Assembly: GCA_004553545.1 (NCBI GenBank)
Contig: SFLD01000019.1
Coordinates: forward strand, 1-64,000
From: Clostridiales bacterium
GTDB taxonomy: Bacteria; Bacillota; Clostridia; Oscillospirales; Oscillospiraceae
Reading direction: 5' to 3'
DNA length: 64,000 bases
Shown here: positions 21,552 to 31,580 of the stretch, piece by piece
Position numbering within the stretch: position 1 is the stretch's first letter
Layout: each line of letters starts with the position of its first letter
Made by a program: the position numbers and the translations under genes
Notes under the pieces: generated by a model
Told to the model about the DNA's origin: nothing
Databases searched by the model: none
Seen by the model: only the letters and a program-made list of their open reading frames with translations

Positions 21552-24404
21552 TCAGTCCTCCGGCCGCGGCGCTTTGACGGCTTCCAGGCTTCGTTTCAGA
21601 TACTGCCCCGTGTAGCTCCCGGCGCAGTCCGCCACGGTCTCCGGCGTGCCGGTGCAGACCACCGTGCCGCCGCCGTCGCCGCCCTCGGGGCCCAGGTCGA
21701 TGAGCCAGTCGGCGCACTTGATGACATCCAGATTGTGCTCAATGACGATGACGCTGTTCCCGGCGTCCACCAGCCGCTGCAGGACCTCCAGCAGCCGCTT
21801 CACGTCGTCGGAATGGAGGCCCGTGGTGGGCTCGTCCAGGATATAGACGGTCTTCCCCGTCGCGATCTTGGAGAGCTCGGTCGCCAGCTTCACCCGCTGG
21901 GCCTCGCCACCGGAGAGCTCCGTGGAGGACTGCCCCAGCTTCACGTAGCCCAGGCCCACGTCGCAGAGGGTCTGGATGCGGTTCGCGATCTTGGGGATGG
22001 GGCGGAAGAACTCCGCCGCCTGCTCCGCCGTCATGTCCAGCACGTCCGCGATGGTCTTGCCCTTATAGCGAATTTCCAGCGTCTCCCGGTTGTAGCGGCT
22101 GCCGTGGCAGACCTCGCAGGGCACGAAGATGTCCGGCAGGAAGTGCATCTCGATCTTGAGAAGCCCATCGCCGGAGCAGGCCTCGCAGCGGCCGCCCCGG
22201 GTGTTGAAGCTGAAGCGCCCGGGGCCATAGCCCCGGCTCTTGGCCTCCTGGGTCTGGGCAAAGAGGTTCCGGATGTCGTCAAAGACCCCGGTGTAGGTCG
22301 CCGGGTTGGACCGGGGCGTCCGGCCGATGGGGCTCTGGTCGATGTTCACCACCTTGTCCAAAAACTCCATGCCGTCGATGCCGTCGCACTTGCCGGGGCG
22401 GGTCTTCATGCGGTTCAGCTCCGCCCCCAGCTTCTTGAAGAGGATCTCGTTGACCAGGGACGATTTCCCGCTGCCGGAGACCCCCGTCACCACGGTGAAG
22501 GTCCCCAGGGGGAAGGAGACGTCGATGTTCTTGAGGTTATTCTCCCGTGCGCCCCGGACGGTGAGGAACTTCCCGTTCCCTTTCCGCCGCTCCGCCGGCA
22601 CCTCGATGCGTTTCCGCCCGCTGAGATACTGCCCCGTCAGGGAGTTGGGGTCCGCCATGACCTCCTCCGGCGTCCCGGCGGAGACCACCTCGCCCCCGTG
22701 GACCCCCGCGCCGGGGCCGATGTCGATGAGGTAGTCGGCGGCGCGCATGGTGTCCTCGTCGTGCTCGACGACGATGAGGGTATTGCCCAGGTCCCGGAGC
22801 TTCCGGAGGGTCGCCAGCAGCTTGTCGTTGTCCCGCTGGTGGAGGCCGATGGAGGGCTCGTCCAGGATATAGAGCACCCCCATGAGGGAGGAGCCGATCT
22901 GGGTCGCCAGGCGGATGCGCTGGCTCTCGCCGCCGGAGAGGGTGGCGGCGGACCGGGCCAGGGTCAGGTAACTGAGGCCCACGGACTGGAGGAAACCCAA
23001 CCGCGCCCGGATCTCCTTTAAGATGCGGTCCGCGATGAGCATCTGCTGCTCCGTGAGGGTCAGCCCCTCCACGAAGGCCAGCTCCTCCGTGACGCTGCGC
23101 TCTGTGAAGGTGTAGATATCCTCCCCGCCCACGGTGACGGCCAACGACTCCTTCCGGAGCCTGCGGCCATGGCAGGCCGGGCAGGGGCACTCGCTCATGC
23201 AGTCCTCCAGGTCCTTCTTGCTGGCGTCGGACTGAGTCTCGGTGTAGCGGCGCTCCAGGTTGTTGCAGATGCCCTCAAAGGCCTGGTAGAGGACGCCCTT
23301 GCCCCGGGGCTGGTCGTAGTGGAGCTCCAGCTTCTCGCCCTTGGTGCCGTAGAGGATGATGTCCCGGGCCTCGGCGGAGAGGTCCTGCCAGGGGGTGTCC
23401 AGGGAGAAACGGTACTTCTGGGACAGGGCCTCGAAGTACATCCGGGAGATGCCGTCCGAACGGATGGAGTTCCAGCCCATGGCCTGGATGGCCCCGCCCA
23501 GGATGGATTTCGTCTTGTCCGGGACGATGCGGTCCGGGTCCACCCGCTTCTGGCTGCCCAGGCCCATGCAGGTGGGGCAGGCGCCGAAGGGGTTGTTGAA
23601 GGAGAACATCCGGGGCGTCAGCTCCTCCAGGGAGATGCCGCAGTCCTCGCAGGCGTAGTTCTGGGAAAAGCTCAGGTCCCGCTCCTCCCGCAAAAGATTC
23701 ACCACCACGAGACCCCCGGTGAGGTTGGACGCCGTCTCCACGCTGTCCGTCAGCCGGGCGCGGATGTCCGGCCGGACGATGAGCCGGTCCACGATGATCT
23801 CGATGGAGTGCTTCTTGTTCTTCTCTAAGGAAATTTCTTCCTCCAGCTCATAGAGGTTTCCGTCCACCCGGACCCGGGAGTAGCCGGAGCGGCGGGCGTC
23901 CTCGAAGACCTTGGCGTGCTCGCCCTTCTTCCCCCGGATGAGAGGGGCCATCACCTGGATGCGGGTGCCCTCCGGCAGGGCCATCACCTGGTCGATGATC
24001 TGGTCGATGGTCTGCTGGTGGATCTCCTTGCCGCAGTTGGGGCAGTGGGGGGTTCCCACCCGGGCCCAGAGCAGACGGAGGTAGTCATAGATCTCCGTCA
24101 CCGTGCCCACGGTGGAGCGGGGGTTTTTGCTGGTGGTCTTCTGGTCGATGGAGATGGCCGGGGACAGGCCGTCGATGTAGTCCACGTCGGGCTTCTCCAT
24201 CTGCCCCAGGAACATCCGGGCATAGGAGCTGAGGCTCTCCACATAGCGCCGCTGGCCCTCGGCGTAAATGGTGTCAAAGGCCAGGGACGACTTGCCGCTG
24301 CCGGAAAGGCCGGTGAGCACCACCAGCTTGTCCCGGGGGATGGTCACGTCGATATTCTTCAGGTTGTTGGCGCGCGCGCCCTTTACCACGATCTGATCCT
24401 GCAT
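21552..24404 (-). CDS. uvrA: UvrABC excinuclease subunit A
   Basis: The start ATG at 24402-24404 gives MQDQIVVKGARANNLKNIDV, the canonical UvrA opening. Longer in-frame sequence is leader. The 950-residue product has two ABC ATPase modules (GLSGSGKSSLAFDT and GVSGSGKSSLVNE), two LSGGE signatures (ATLSGGESQRIRLA, ELSGGEAQRVKLA) and zinc-finger Cys pairs (CEACSGDG, CEVCHGSRYNR). It recognises damaged DNA and loads UvrB. It has its own consensus promoter. uvrB lies about 3.5 kb downstream on the same strand, beyond a repeat-rich stretch. Confidence 0.97.
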   Translation of the reverse strand: MQDQIVVKGARANNLKNIDVTIPRDKLVVLTGLSGSGKSSLAFDTIYAEGQRRYVESLSSYARMFLGQMEKPDVDYIDGLSPAISIDQKTTSKNPRSTVGTVTEIYDYLRLLWARVGTPHCPNCGKEIHQQTIDQIIDQVMALPEGTRIQVMAPLIRGKKGEHAKVFEDARRSGYSRVRVDGNLYELEEEISLEKNKKHSIEIIVDRLIVRPDIRARLTDSVETASNLTGGLVVVNLLREERDLSFSQNYACEDCGISLEELTPRMFSFNNPFGACPTCMGLGSQKRVDPDRIVPDKTKSILGGAIQAMGWNSIRSDGISRMYFEALSQKYRFSLDTPWQDLSAEARDIILYGTKGEKLELHYDQPRGKGVLYQAFEGICNNLERRYTETQSDASKKDLEDCMSECPCPACHGRRLRKESLAVTVGGEDIYTFTERSVTEELAFVEGLTLTEQQMLIADRILKEIRARLGFLQSVGLSYLTLARSAATLSGGESQRIRLATQIGSSLMGVLYILDEPSIGLHQRDNDKLLATLRKLRDLGNTLIVVEHDEDTMRAADYLIDIGPGAGVHGGEVVSAGTPEEVMADPNSLTGQYLSGRKRIEVPAERRKGNGKFLTVRGARENNLKNIDVSFPLGTFTVVTGVSGSGKSSLVNEILFKKLGAELNRMKTRPGKCDGIDGMEFLDKVVNIDQSPIGRTPRSNPATYTGVFDDIRNLFAQTQEAKSRGYGPGRFSFNTRGGRCEACSGDGLLKIEMHFLPDIFVPCEVCHGSRYNRETLEIRYKGKTIADVLDMTAEQAAEFFRPIPKIANRIQTLCDVGLGYVKLGQSSTELSGGEAQRVKLATELSKIATGKTVYILDEPTTGLHSDDVKRLLEVLQRLVDAGNSVIVIEHNLDVIKCADWLIDLGPEGGDGGGTVVCTGTPETVADCAGSYTGQYLKRSLEAVKAPRPED

Positions 24405-24473
24405 GGGTCTTCCTCTCTTGCCGCAGTGAATTTGCCCCAAAGGGCCGGGGCCGGCAGCACCCCACGTCCCGGC

Positions 24474-24502
24474 ATAATACCGGAACAATTTTTTAATGTC
24501 AA
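24474..24502 (-). promoter_or_regulatory. Sigma-A promoter of uvrA
   Basis: TTGACA (24497-24502), a 17-nt spacer and TATTAT (24474-24479) lie on the minus strand, about 70 nt upstream of the start codon. No LexA-type palindrome was recognised at this promoter. Confidence 0.8.
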
Positions 24503-24691
24503 CTGCAATTAAAAAAGAATTTGTGTTGATTTTCAAACTTTTATTCTGGAAAACGCCACCCAAAGGGCGACCGCCGCCCCATCCCCCGCGCCAGAACTAC
24601 CAGGCTGTCAATACCCTCGTCTTCCACAAAGCAGAGAACCCGGAATGACCGCATGCCCCCCGCTTCGGTCTTTCGTCTTCACAGGGAAGAA

Positions 24692-24739
24692 ACGGATTCC
24701 CACGTCGGCCCTGTGGGCCTCCTCGGAATGACAAAGGTT
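24692..24739 (-). repeat. 48-nt REP-like repeat, inverted copy of 27221-27268
   Basis: The reverse complement of this block matches 27221-27268 at 46 of 48 positions. It contains GGCC...GGCC arms that can form a hairpin. A second shared block follows (TGTCATTGCAAGGAGCGACGCG at 24746-24767, related to the reverse complement of 27188-27213). A third, CCAAATTTCGnnCCGAAATT, occurs at 24793 and again near 27327. Confidence 0.75.
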
Positions 24740-24905
24740 AAGGTTGTCATTGCAAGGAGCGACGCGGTGCACCTGGGGTGTAGTCACCGCCAGCCAAATT
24801 TCGTACCGAAATTGGGGCGCTGGTTATGGCAATCCGCACCCTTCGTCCTGTCTCCGTCCCCCGCAGGGCGATGTCCTCCCAGCCCCGTCCCCTCCAGGAT
24901 GGTTT

Positions 24906-25065
24906 CCAAAGGAAGGGCCGCGGCCCTTCCTTTGGTCGTTTCAAGGGGGTCGTCAGGGGGGAAATTCGAAATCCCCCCTGACAATCTTTCTTGGGGAGCG
25001 CGAGGGGATATTCTTTTGATTCGAAAAGAATATCCCCTCGCAAGCCGCCGACCTTCGTCGGCGGC
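24906..25065. repeat. Array of four strong palindromes
   Basis: Four hairpins follow each other in 160 nt: a perfect 30-nt palindrome at 24906-24935; arms GTCAGGGGGGA / TCCCCCCTGAC at 24952-24982; 17-bp perfect arms at 25001-25040 with a 6-nt loop; and GCCGCCGAC / GTCGGCGGC at 25044-25065. No gene is visible here. It lies between uvrA and ybaK and is probably a cluster of repeat-derived elements. Confidence 0.75.
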
Positions 25066-25108
25066 CCGCCCACTCGCTGCGCCCCGAAGGGGAACATTGA
25101 GCCGCAGC

Positions 25109-25594
25109 TTACTCCACCGTCAAATCGGCGGCGGTGGCGCCCAGGAAGTCCATCAGGACCGCCGGGTCCACCTCCACCTGGTGGCCGATCTTTCCGGCGG
25201 AGACGCAGATGCTCTCAAAGAGCACCACCGTCTCGTGGAAGACCGTGGGGAAGGGCTTCTTCATGCCCACGGGACTGCAGCCGCCGTGGACATAGCCCGT
25301 GAGGGGCAGGAGCTCCTTCTGGGGGATCATGGCCACGGACTTCTCCCCCACGGCCTTGGCCGCCTTGCGGAGATCCAGGCTCTCCGCCACCGGGATGTCA
25401 AAGACATAGTGCGCCCCGGAGGCGCCTTTGCAGACCAGGGTCTTGAAGACCTGCTCCACGTCCTGGCCCAGGGCCTTCGCCACAGAGACGCCGTCCACCG
25501 GGCCGTCCGCCGGATAGCTGTGGGGGATGTATGGGATCTCGTGCTGCTCCAGCACGCGCATCACGTTGGTTTTTTCTTCCTTTTGCTTTGCCAT
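25109..25594 (-). CDS. ybaK: YbaK/EbsC-type Cys-tRNA(Pro) deacylase
   Basis: This 161-residue, full-length protein is of the YbaK/ProX-like fold. It contains VFKTLVCKGASGAHYVFDIPV, with the conserved K-T-L-V-x-x core, and GYVHGGCSPVGMKKPFPTVF, with the conserved G-G-x-SP-G-x-K-K motif. It removes cysteine mischarged onto tRNA-Pro. It is followed 3' by repeat DNA and preceded by traX on the same strand with a 16-nt gap. Confidence 0.92.
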   Translation of the reverse strand: MAKQKEEKTNVMRVLEQHEIPYIPHSYPADGPVDGVSVAKALGQDVEQVFKTLVCKGASGAHYVFDIPVAESLDLRKAAKAVGEKSVAMIPQKELLPLTGYVHGGCSPVGMKKPFPTVFHETVVLFESICVSAGKIGHQVEVDPAVLMDFLGATAADLTVE

Positions 25595-25610
25595 GGTTTC
25601 CTTTCTCCTC

Positions 25611-26366
25611 TCATCCCAGCGCCCGCTGCGCCAGGAACAGGATCAGCATGTGAACGGGGTAAAAAGCGTAGCAGGCGTACTGAATGGCCCTGCTGTGGGG
25701 ACCCTGCCGTCCCCGGTAGCAGAGGATGGGCACGAGAGCCAGCACCGCGAGGCCCTGCTCCGGAAAGGTGACGCCGAAGGCCGTCAGCTCCTCCCCGGCG
25801 AGAAGCACGCCGTTGAGGTAGAGGAGGCCCGCAAGCTCCGGGAGCCAGCCCCACTTCCACCCCCGGCAGAAGTAGAAGAGCAGCACCGTCACCACGCCGC
25901 AGCCGTAGTAGTCCACCATGGTGACGGTCCCCAGGAGATAGCCCAGAACCACGGCGGCGGCAGCGGCCAGGAGGTACGCGATCCTCCTCTTTGCCCGGAA
26001 CTTCTCCACCCCCAGCAGGAGCAGGATGGCCAGCACGAAGGTGAACATCACGTTCTGGTGGAAGGGATAGACGGCCGTTCCGGCGTAGAAGAGGTTGAAG
26101 GGGATCTCCGAGACGGCGGCAAAGGCCAGCATCCGCAGGAGATATCTCTTCCGGTCATGGGTCCGGGCGAAGCCCTCCGCGATCTGGAAGGCGAAGATGG
26201 GGAAGGCGATGCGGCCGATGTGGGTGAGCCAGGCCTGGTCGGAGGCCACGGACGCCCAGAGGTGGTCGCAGAGCATCAGGGCCATGGCCAGGAGCTTCAG
26301 CCCCAGGGCGCTGAGGCCGCCGGGGGCGGCCTTGGAAAGGGTGCTGGTGGGATCTGCGGTATTCAT
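25611..26366 (-). CDS. TraX family membrane protein
   Basis: This 251-residue protein has seven or eight predicted membrane helices and the TraX-type opening LSALGLKLLAMALMLCDHLW, later RIAFPIFAFQIAEGF. TraX of F plasmids acetylates pilin. Chromosomal homologues in Firmicutes are of unknown role, perhaps acyl transfer to a surface molecule. It lies in an ybaK-traX-mmcQ run bounded on both sides by inverted copies of a REP-like repeat. Confidence 0.85.
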   Translation of the reverse strand: MNTADPTSTLSKAAPGGLSALGLKLLAMALMLCDHLWASVASDQAWLTHIGRIAFPIFAFQIAEGFARTHDRKRYLLRMLAFAAVSEIPFNLFYAGTAVYPFHQNVMFTFVLAILLLLGVEKFRAKRRIAYLLAAAAAVVLGYLLGTVTMVDYYGCGVVTVLLFYFCRGWKWGWLPELAGLLYLNGVLLAGEELTAFGVTFPEQGLAVLALVPILCYRGRQGPHSRAIQYACYAFYPVHMLILFLAQRALG

Positions 26367-26387
26367 GACATGTTCTCCTTGAAATTT

Positions 26388-26774
26388 TCAGGTATTGTTT
26401 GTGCCCGCCAGCTCCCGCTGGACGTATTTGGGGAGCTTGGAGACCACCAGACGGTAGGACTCCCCGGCAAGCTCCCTCAGCAGCTCATCCGGCAGCTCAC
26501 CGTCCAGAAGGCAGGCAATCCAGCTGCGCTTGTCCATGTAAAAGCCCGGCAGGATCTCCGGGTTCGTGAGGCGCAGAGCCTCGGCGCGGTCCGGGTCGCA
26601 CTTGAGATTCACCAGCTCATGGCCGCCGTAGACCTTGTGCTCCGCCCCGGGGGCGCAGACGGCGGCAAAGAGCTTGCCCCGGACCTGGTAGCGCATCCAG
26701 CCCCACTCGATCTTATAGTCCTTCTCCGCCCCCGGCAGGGAGAGGAGATAGGCATCCAGCCATTCGTATTTCAT
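26388..26774 (-). CDS. MmcQ/YjbR family protein
   Basis: This 128-residue protein has the MmcQ/YjbR layout: an N-terminal LPGAEKDYKIEWGW, a beta hairpin (YQVRGKLFAAVC), and NLKCDPDRAEALR...FYMDKRSWIACLLDGELP, where the conserved NKxHW-type motif reads DKRSW. The family has a double-wing DNA-binding fold of unclear function. First gene of the ybaK-traX-mmcQ run. Confidence 0.85.
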   Translation of the reverse strand: MKYEWLDAYLLSLPGAEKDYKIEWGWMRYQVRGKLFAAVCAPGAEHKVYGGHELVNLKCDPDRAEALRLTNPEILPGFYMDKRSWIACLLDGELPDELLRELAGESYRLVVSKLPKYVQRELAGTNNT

Positions 26775-27372
26775 GGCAGTCTCCTTTCATAAACGCCCCG
26801 GAAGGGGCAGGTCATCCGCCGGGCAAGTCCGGCGGTATCAGCCCGCAGGGCAGGATGCGGCGCAGGTCCGCCCCCACGGTCATCGAAGCGGACAGCCGCA
26901 CCGACGGGTCGCCGCCCCCACACCCGGCGGGAGACGAGGAACGGCGGGGTGCGGTCACCCCGCCCTACGGAAGCACCACTGGTGGTGCCCAGCAACCTCG
27001 GGCAATCCCTCAGTCACGGCTGCGCCGTGCCAGCTCCTGTTGCGGTGCCCAAAATTCTTTGCTCGCATATGCTCACAGAATTTTGACCACTGCCACTCCT
27101 TTTTGCTCGCTTCTTCCGCCACTGGCGGCGCTCGCAAACGTCCCCCTTTACACAAGGGAGCCTTTAGGACGGGGGGATGCGGATTGCCGCGTCGCTTCGC
27201 TCCTCGCAATGACAGTCCTAAACCTTTGTCATTCCGAGGAGGCCCAACGGGCCGACGTGGGAATCCGTCTTTTTTTACGATGGACGGGGGGGCGGGCCGC
27301 CGTACCTAGGGCATGGCCTCCGCCGGCCAAATTTCGTTCCGAAATTTGGGGCGTCGGTCAGGTCGTCGGCCC
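26775..27372. repeat. REP-like repeat region upstream of the RAYT gene
   Basis: No credible gene lies here. Palindromic motifs include GGGGTGCGGTCACCCC near 26948, a block with GATTGCCGCGTCGCTTCGC near 27183, the 48-nt element at 27221-27268, CCAAATTTCGTTCCGAAATTTGG near 27327 (hairpin), and GTCGTCGGCCCCTACG at 27362-27377. Several recur at 24.7 kb or 40.5 kb. Such elements are the usual substrates of REP-associated transposases. Confidence 0.7.
27221..27268 (+). repeat. 48-nt REP-like repeat, inverted copy of 24692-24739
   Basis: It matches the reverse complement of 24692-24739 at 46 of 48 positions. The only differences are two adjacent bases in the hairpin loop. The pair flanks mmcQ, traX and ybaK. 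Confidence 0.75.
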
Positions 27373-27882
27373 CTACGGAAGGTCAGCGGTGTAATAGCGG
27401 TCTTCCTGCCAGCGAGCAGGGTTGTTCTCCATGTATTCCCGGACCCGGAAGGCGTCCGCCTCATTGCGGATCACGTGATCGTAGTAGCTTGTTTGCCAAA
27501 GGCTTTGACCCGCTTCCCGATTCGTAAAACGTTTTAACGCCGCAATGACCCTGGACAGCAGCTGCGTAGGGCGCGACGACCCCGGCGCGCCGGCCTCTGA
27601 TCCCGCGATCCGCAGGAAAAGATGCACATGATTCGGCATAACGACGTACTGTTCCAAAATAACGTTGGGATACGCCGCCGGAATAGAGTTGATCCACTTT
27701 TCCACCATCCTCCCGATCTCCGTCAGTTCCATCTGCGGCACGCCGAGGTCGTCGTGCCCTACGAAGGCAGACGCAAGACAGTGCGACCGATCTTTGGTAC
27801 AGATCGTGACGAAGTAGCCGCCGGGGTGGCTGTAGTCGTGCCGCGGCAGGCGGAGACCGAGGCGTTTCGGCAAATGTTCCAT
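27373..27882 (-). CDS. REP-associated tyrosine transposase (RAYT, IS200/IS605-like Y1 domain)
   Basis: This 169-residue protein has the HUH motif in VVMPNHVHLFLR, the N-terminal YFVTICTKDR strand and a catalytic-Tyr region SLWQTSYYDHVIRNEADAF. These are the hallmarks of Y1 transposases of the TnpA-REP group, which cut single-stranded REP hairpins. The HxH and Tyr residues are present, so it may be active. It sits among REP-like repeats (24.7, 26.8-27.4 and 40.5 kb). It lies directly downstream of uvrB on the same strand with a 5-nt gap, so it may ride on the uvrB transcript. Confidence 0.85.
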   Translation of the reverse strand: MEHLPKRLGLRLPRHDYSHPGGYFVTICTKDRSHCLASAFVGHDDLGVPQMELTEIGRMVEKWINSIPAAYPNVILEQYVVMPNHVHLFLRIAGSEAGAPGSSRPTQLLSRVIAALKRFTNREAGQSLWQTSYYDHVIRNEADAFRVREYMENNPARWQEDRYYTADLP

Positions 27883-27887
27883 TCCGC

Positions 27888-29858
<1,971 letters not shown>

Positions 29859-29870
29859 AGGCGCCTCCGT

Positions 29871-30395
29871 TCAGTGGTGTTCGGGCAGGTGGGAGAGGAG
29901 CTCCGCCCTCTCCTCCCGGCCCATGAGGGCATAGTATCGCCGCCAGCAGGCGAGGGAGTGCAGGGGGACGGCCTCGCCCAGGACGGTGACGGTCCCGGCG
30001 ATGTCCTCCCGCCGGAGGGAGCAGTCGTAAAGGATGCCGTCCCTCTCGATGGCCATGCCGGCCATCAGGTCCGCGTCCACGCCGTCCACCCGGTACTGGC
30101 GGAAGACGGCAGTGCGGTAAATGGGGTCATTGGCCTTGAGGGGCAGGGGCGTTCCCAGGCGGGAGAGGACTTCCTGGGCGCGGCCCGCGTCCGGGAGGAG
30201 GACCATCAGGTCCAGGTCGCGGAAGTCCGGGACCAGGCCATGGAAGTAAAGCAGGCCGGAGGCCCCCAAAGCCCAGGTGACCTCCGCCCGGCGGAAGGCC
30301 CCGGCGATCCGGGCCAGGACGGTGAGCTTCCGGGCCTGGGCGGCAGTCTTTTCAGTATAGCACATCCCCTGGCAAAAATCAAACATTTGTTCCAA
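29871..30395 (-). CDS. Nucleotidyltransferase-like protein
   Basis: This protein of about 174 residues (start uncertain) contains ALGASGLLYFHGL followed by FRDLDLMV, which fits the GS/GA...DxD core of the nucleotidyltransferase superfamily used in aminoglycoside- or tRNA-type nucleotidyl transfer. The usual second acidic residue may be the D in DGVDADLM. Cytoplasmic. It lies between radC and uvrB with 12- to 14-nt gaps and is likely in one operon. Substrate unknown. Confidence 0.6.
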   Translation of the reverse strand: MEQMFDFCQGMCYTEKTAAQARKLTVLARIAGAFRRAEVTWALGASGLLYFHGLVPDFRDLDLMVLLPDAGRAQEVLSRLGTPLPLKANDPIYRTAVFRQYRVDGVDADLMAGMAIERDGILYDCSLRREDIAGTVTVLGEAVPLHSLACWRRYYALMGREERAELLSHLPEHH

Positions 30396-30409
30396 ATTTC
30401 AACCACTCC

Positions 30410-31087
30410 TCAACGCTGCAGGATGCCGCTGTCCGCCAGGGAGACGTAGTCATCCTCCGCCACGATGATGTGGTCCAGCAGCTCCACGCCGATGGTGGCC
30501 AGGGCCTCCTGCACCCGCCGGGTGGTGGTGTAATCCTCCCGGGAGGGGAGGGCGATGCCGCTGGGATGGTTGTGGGAGAGGATCACGGCGCTGGCGGAGG
30601 AGATCAGGGCGTTCTCCACCAGGCGGCGGATGTTCAGCTCCGCCGCGGCGCTGCCGCCCTCGCTGAGGCGCTTGCAGGCCAGGAGCTTGCCCTTCCGGTC
30701 CAGGCAGAGCTGGTAGATGACCTCGTTCCGCTCCCCGGCGAAGCGGGCCAGCAGGTAGCGGCCGGCCTTCTCCGTGGAGTTCAGGATGGTATCCTGTCCG
30801 GCGGCGCTGCGCTGGGCCTGGTAAACGAAGGCGGGGACCAGCTTGAGGAAGACCGCCGCGCTCTCACCGATGCCCTCCGTGCGCTGCAGGTCCTCCAAGG
30901 GGGCCTGCAGCAGGGCGGCCAGGCTCCCATAGCGGGCCAGGAGCCGGTGGGCCAGCTCGTTGGTGTCCCGCCGGGGGATGGCGTAGTAGAGCAGGAGCTC
31001 CAGCGCCTCGTGGTCGGCGAAGCCCTCCAGTCCCGTCTCGCAAAAGCGGTGGCGCATCTTCTCCCGGTGGCCGTCGTGGATGCCCAT
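30410..31087 (-). CDS. radC: RadC family JAB-domain protein
   Basis: The start is the ATG at 31085-31087 behind AAGGAGGGG. The 225-residue product has a helix-hairpin-helix-like N-terminal half (LEDLQRTEGIGESAAVFL) and a C-terminal JAMM/MPN domain with the metal motif SHNHPSGIALPSRED. The metal ligands are present. The biological role of RadC is unsettled. First gene of a radC - nucleotidyltransferase - uvrB - RAYT run. Confidence 0.92.
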   Translation of the reverse strand: MGIHDGHREKMRHRFCETGLEGFADHEALELLLYYAIPRRDTNELAHRLLARYGSLAALLQAPLEDLQRTEGIGESAAVFLKLVPAFVYQAQRSAAGQDTILNSTEKAGRYLLARFAGERNEVIYQLCLDRKGKLLACKRLSEGGSAAAELNIRRLVENALISSASAVILSHNHPSGIALPSREDYTTTRRVQEALATIGVELLDHIIVAEDDYVSLADSGILQR

Positions 31088-31134
31088 GCGGACCCCTCCT
31101 TCTCTCTGCTCAGAATACTCCATGGTAACATTGT

Positions 31135-31163
31135 ATTATACCACGCTCCGACGGCTATCACAA
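31135..31163 (-). promoter_or_regulatory. Promoter of radC
   Basis: TTGTGA (31158-31163), a 17-nt spacer and TATAAT (31135-31140) lie on the minus strand, upstream of radC. Confidence 0.65.
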
Positions 31164-31278
31164 GCACATTTCCCCCGGAAACTCTGCCGGAAGGTGCGGG
31201 AGCAATCGGTTTCCCGGAAGAAAATGCCGAAAATCCCGGCGTTTCCGGCGGAAAATGGCGCCCTGGCGGCGAAAAGGC

Positions 31279-31307
31279 TTGACAAACGGGGCAAATGCGC
31301 ATACCAT
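31279..31307 (+). promoter_or_regulatory. Promoter of the M-box/mgtE transcript
   Basis: TTGACA (31279-31284), a 17-nt spacer and TACCAT (31302-31307) lie just before the conserved leader. Confidence 0.75.
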
Positions 31308-31321
31308 GAGGGTGTAAAGTC

Positions 31322-31475
31322 CATACTGTCCGGTAGGTAAGGCTACCACAGAGGATATGGGTTGCTGCCGCAGAGTGATGGAGACATCATGAGAGGGTTT
31401 GAGCAGGTGATATCGAACGCAAGGTATCATCTAATGCAACTGCACCGCCCTGTGATGCTAAAGCTTGAACGGTGA
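31322..31475 (+). ncRNA. M-box (ykoK leader) magnesium riboswitch
   Basis: The leader shows the M-box signatures in order: CGGTAGGTAAGGCTACC, then GGATATGGGTTGCTGCCGC, and near the 3' end CTGTGATGCTAAAGC. It sits directly upstream of an mgtE-type Mg2+ channel gene and is followed by a terminator. High Mg2+ compacts the aptamer and favours termination in known members. Confidence 0.88.
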
Positions 31476-31479
31476 GACG

Positions 31480-31550
31480 GTCCCGGCCCGGGGCCGCCTG
31501 TGGGATGGGTCCCCGATCGTTGCCGGACGGCTGCGACCGGGACTTTTTTC
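31480..31550 (+). terminator. Expression-platform terminator of the M-box
   Basis: GTCCCGG (31480-31486) pairs with CCGGGAC (31537-31543) enclosing further GC-rich pairing, followed by TTTTTT. Its 5' arm adjoins the aptamer 3' end, as expected for Mg2+-controlled termination. Confidence 0.75.
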
Positions 31551-31580
31551 ATCTTACGCCGTCAGAGAGGAGGATGCGCA

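Noticed and set aside
26771..26995. Short open frames in the repeat region near mmcQ
   Set aside because: Their translations (such as RGAKRRGNPHPP nearby) are the familiar readings of REP-like repeats, not proteins.
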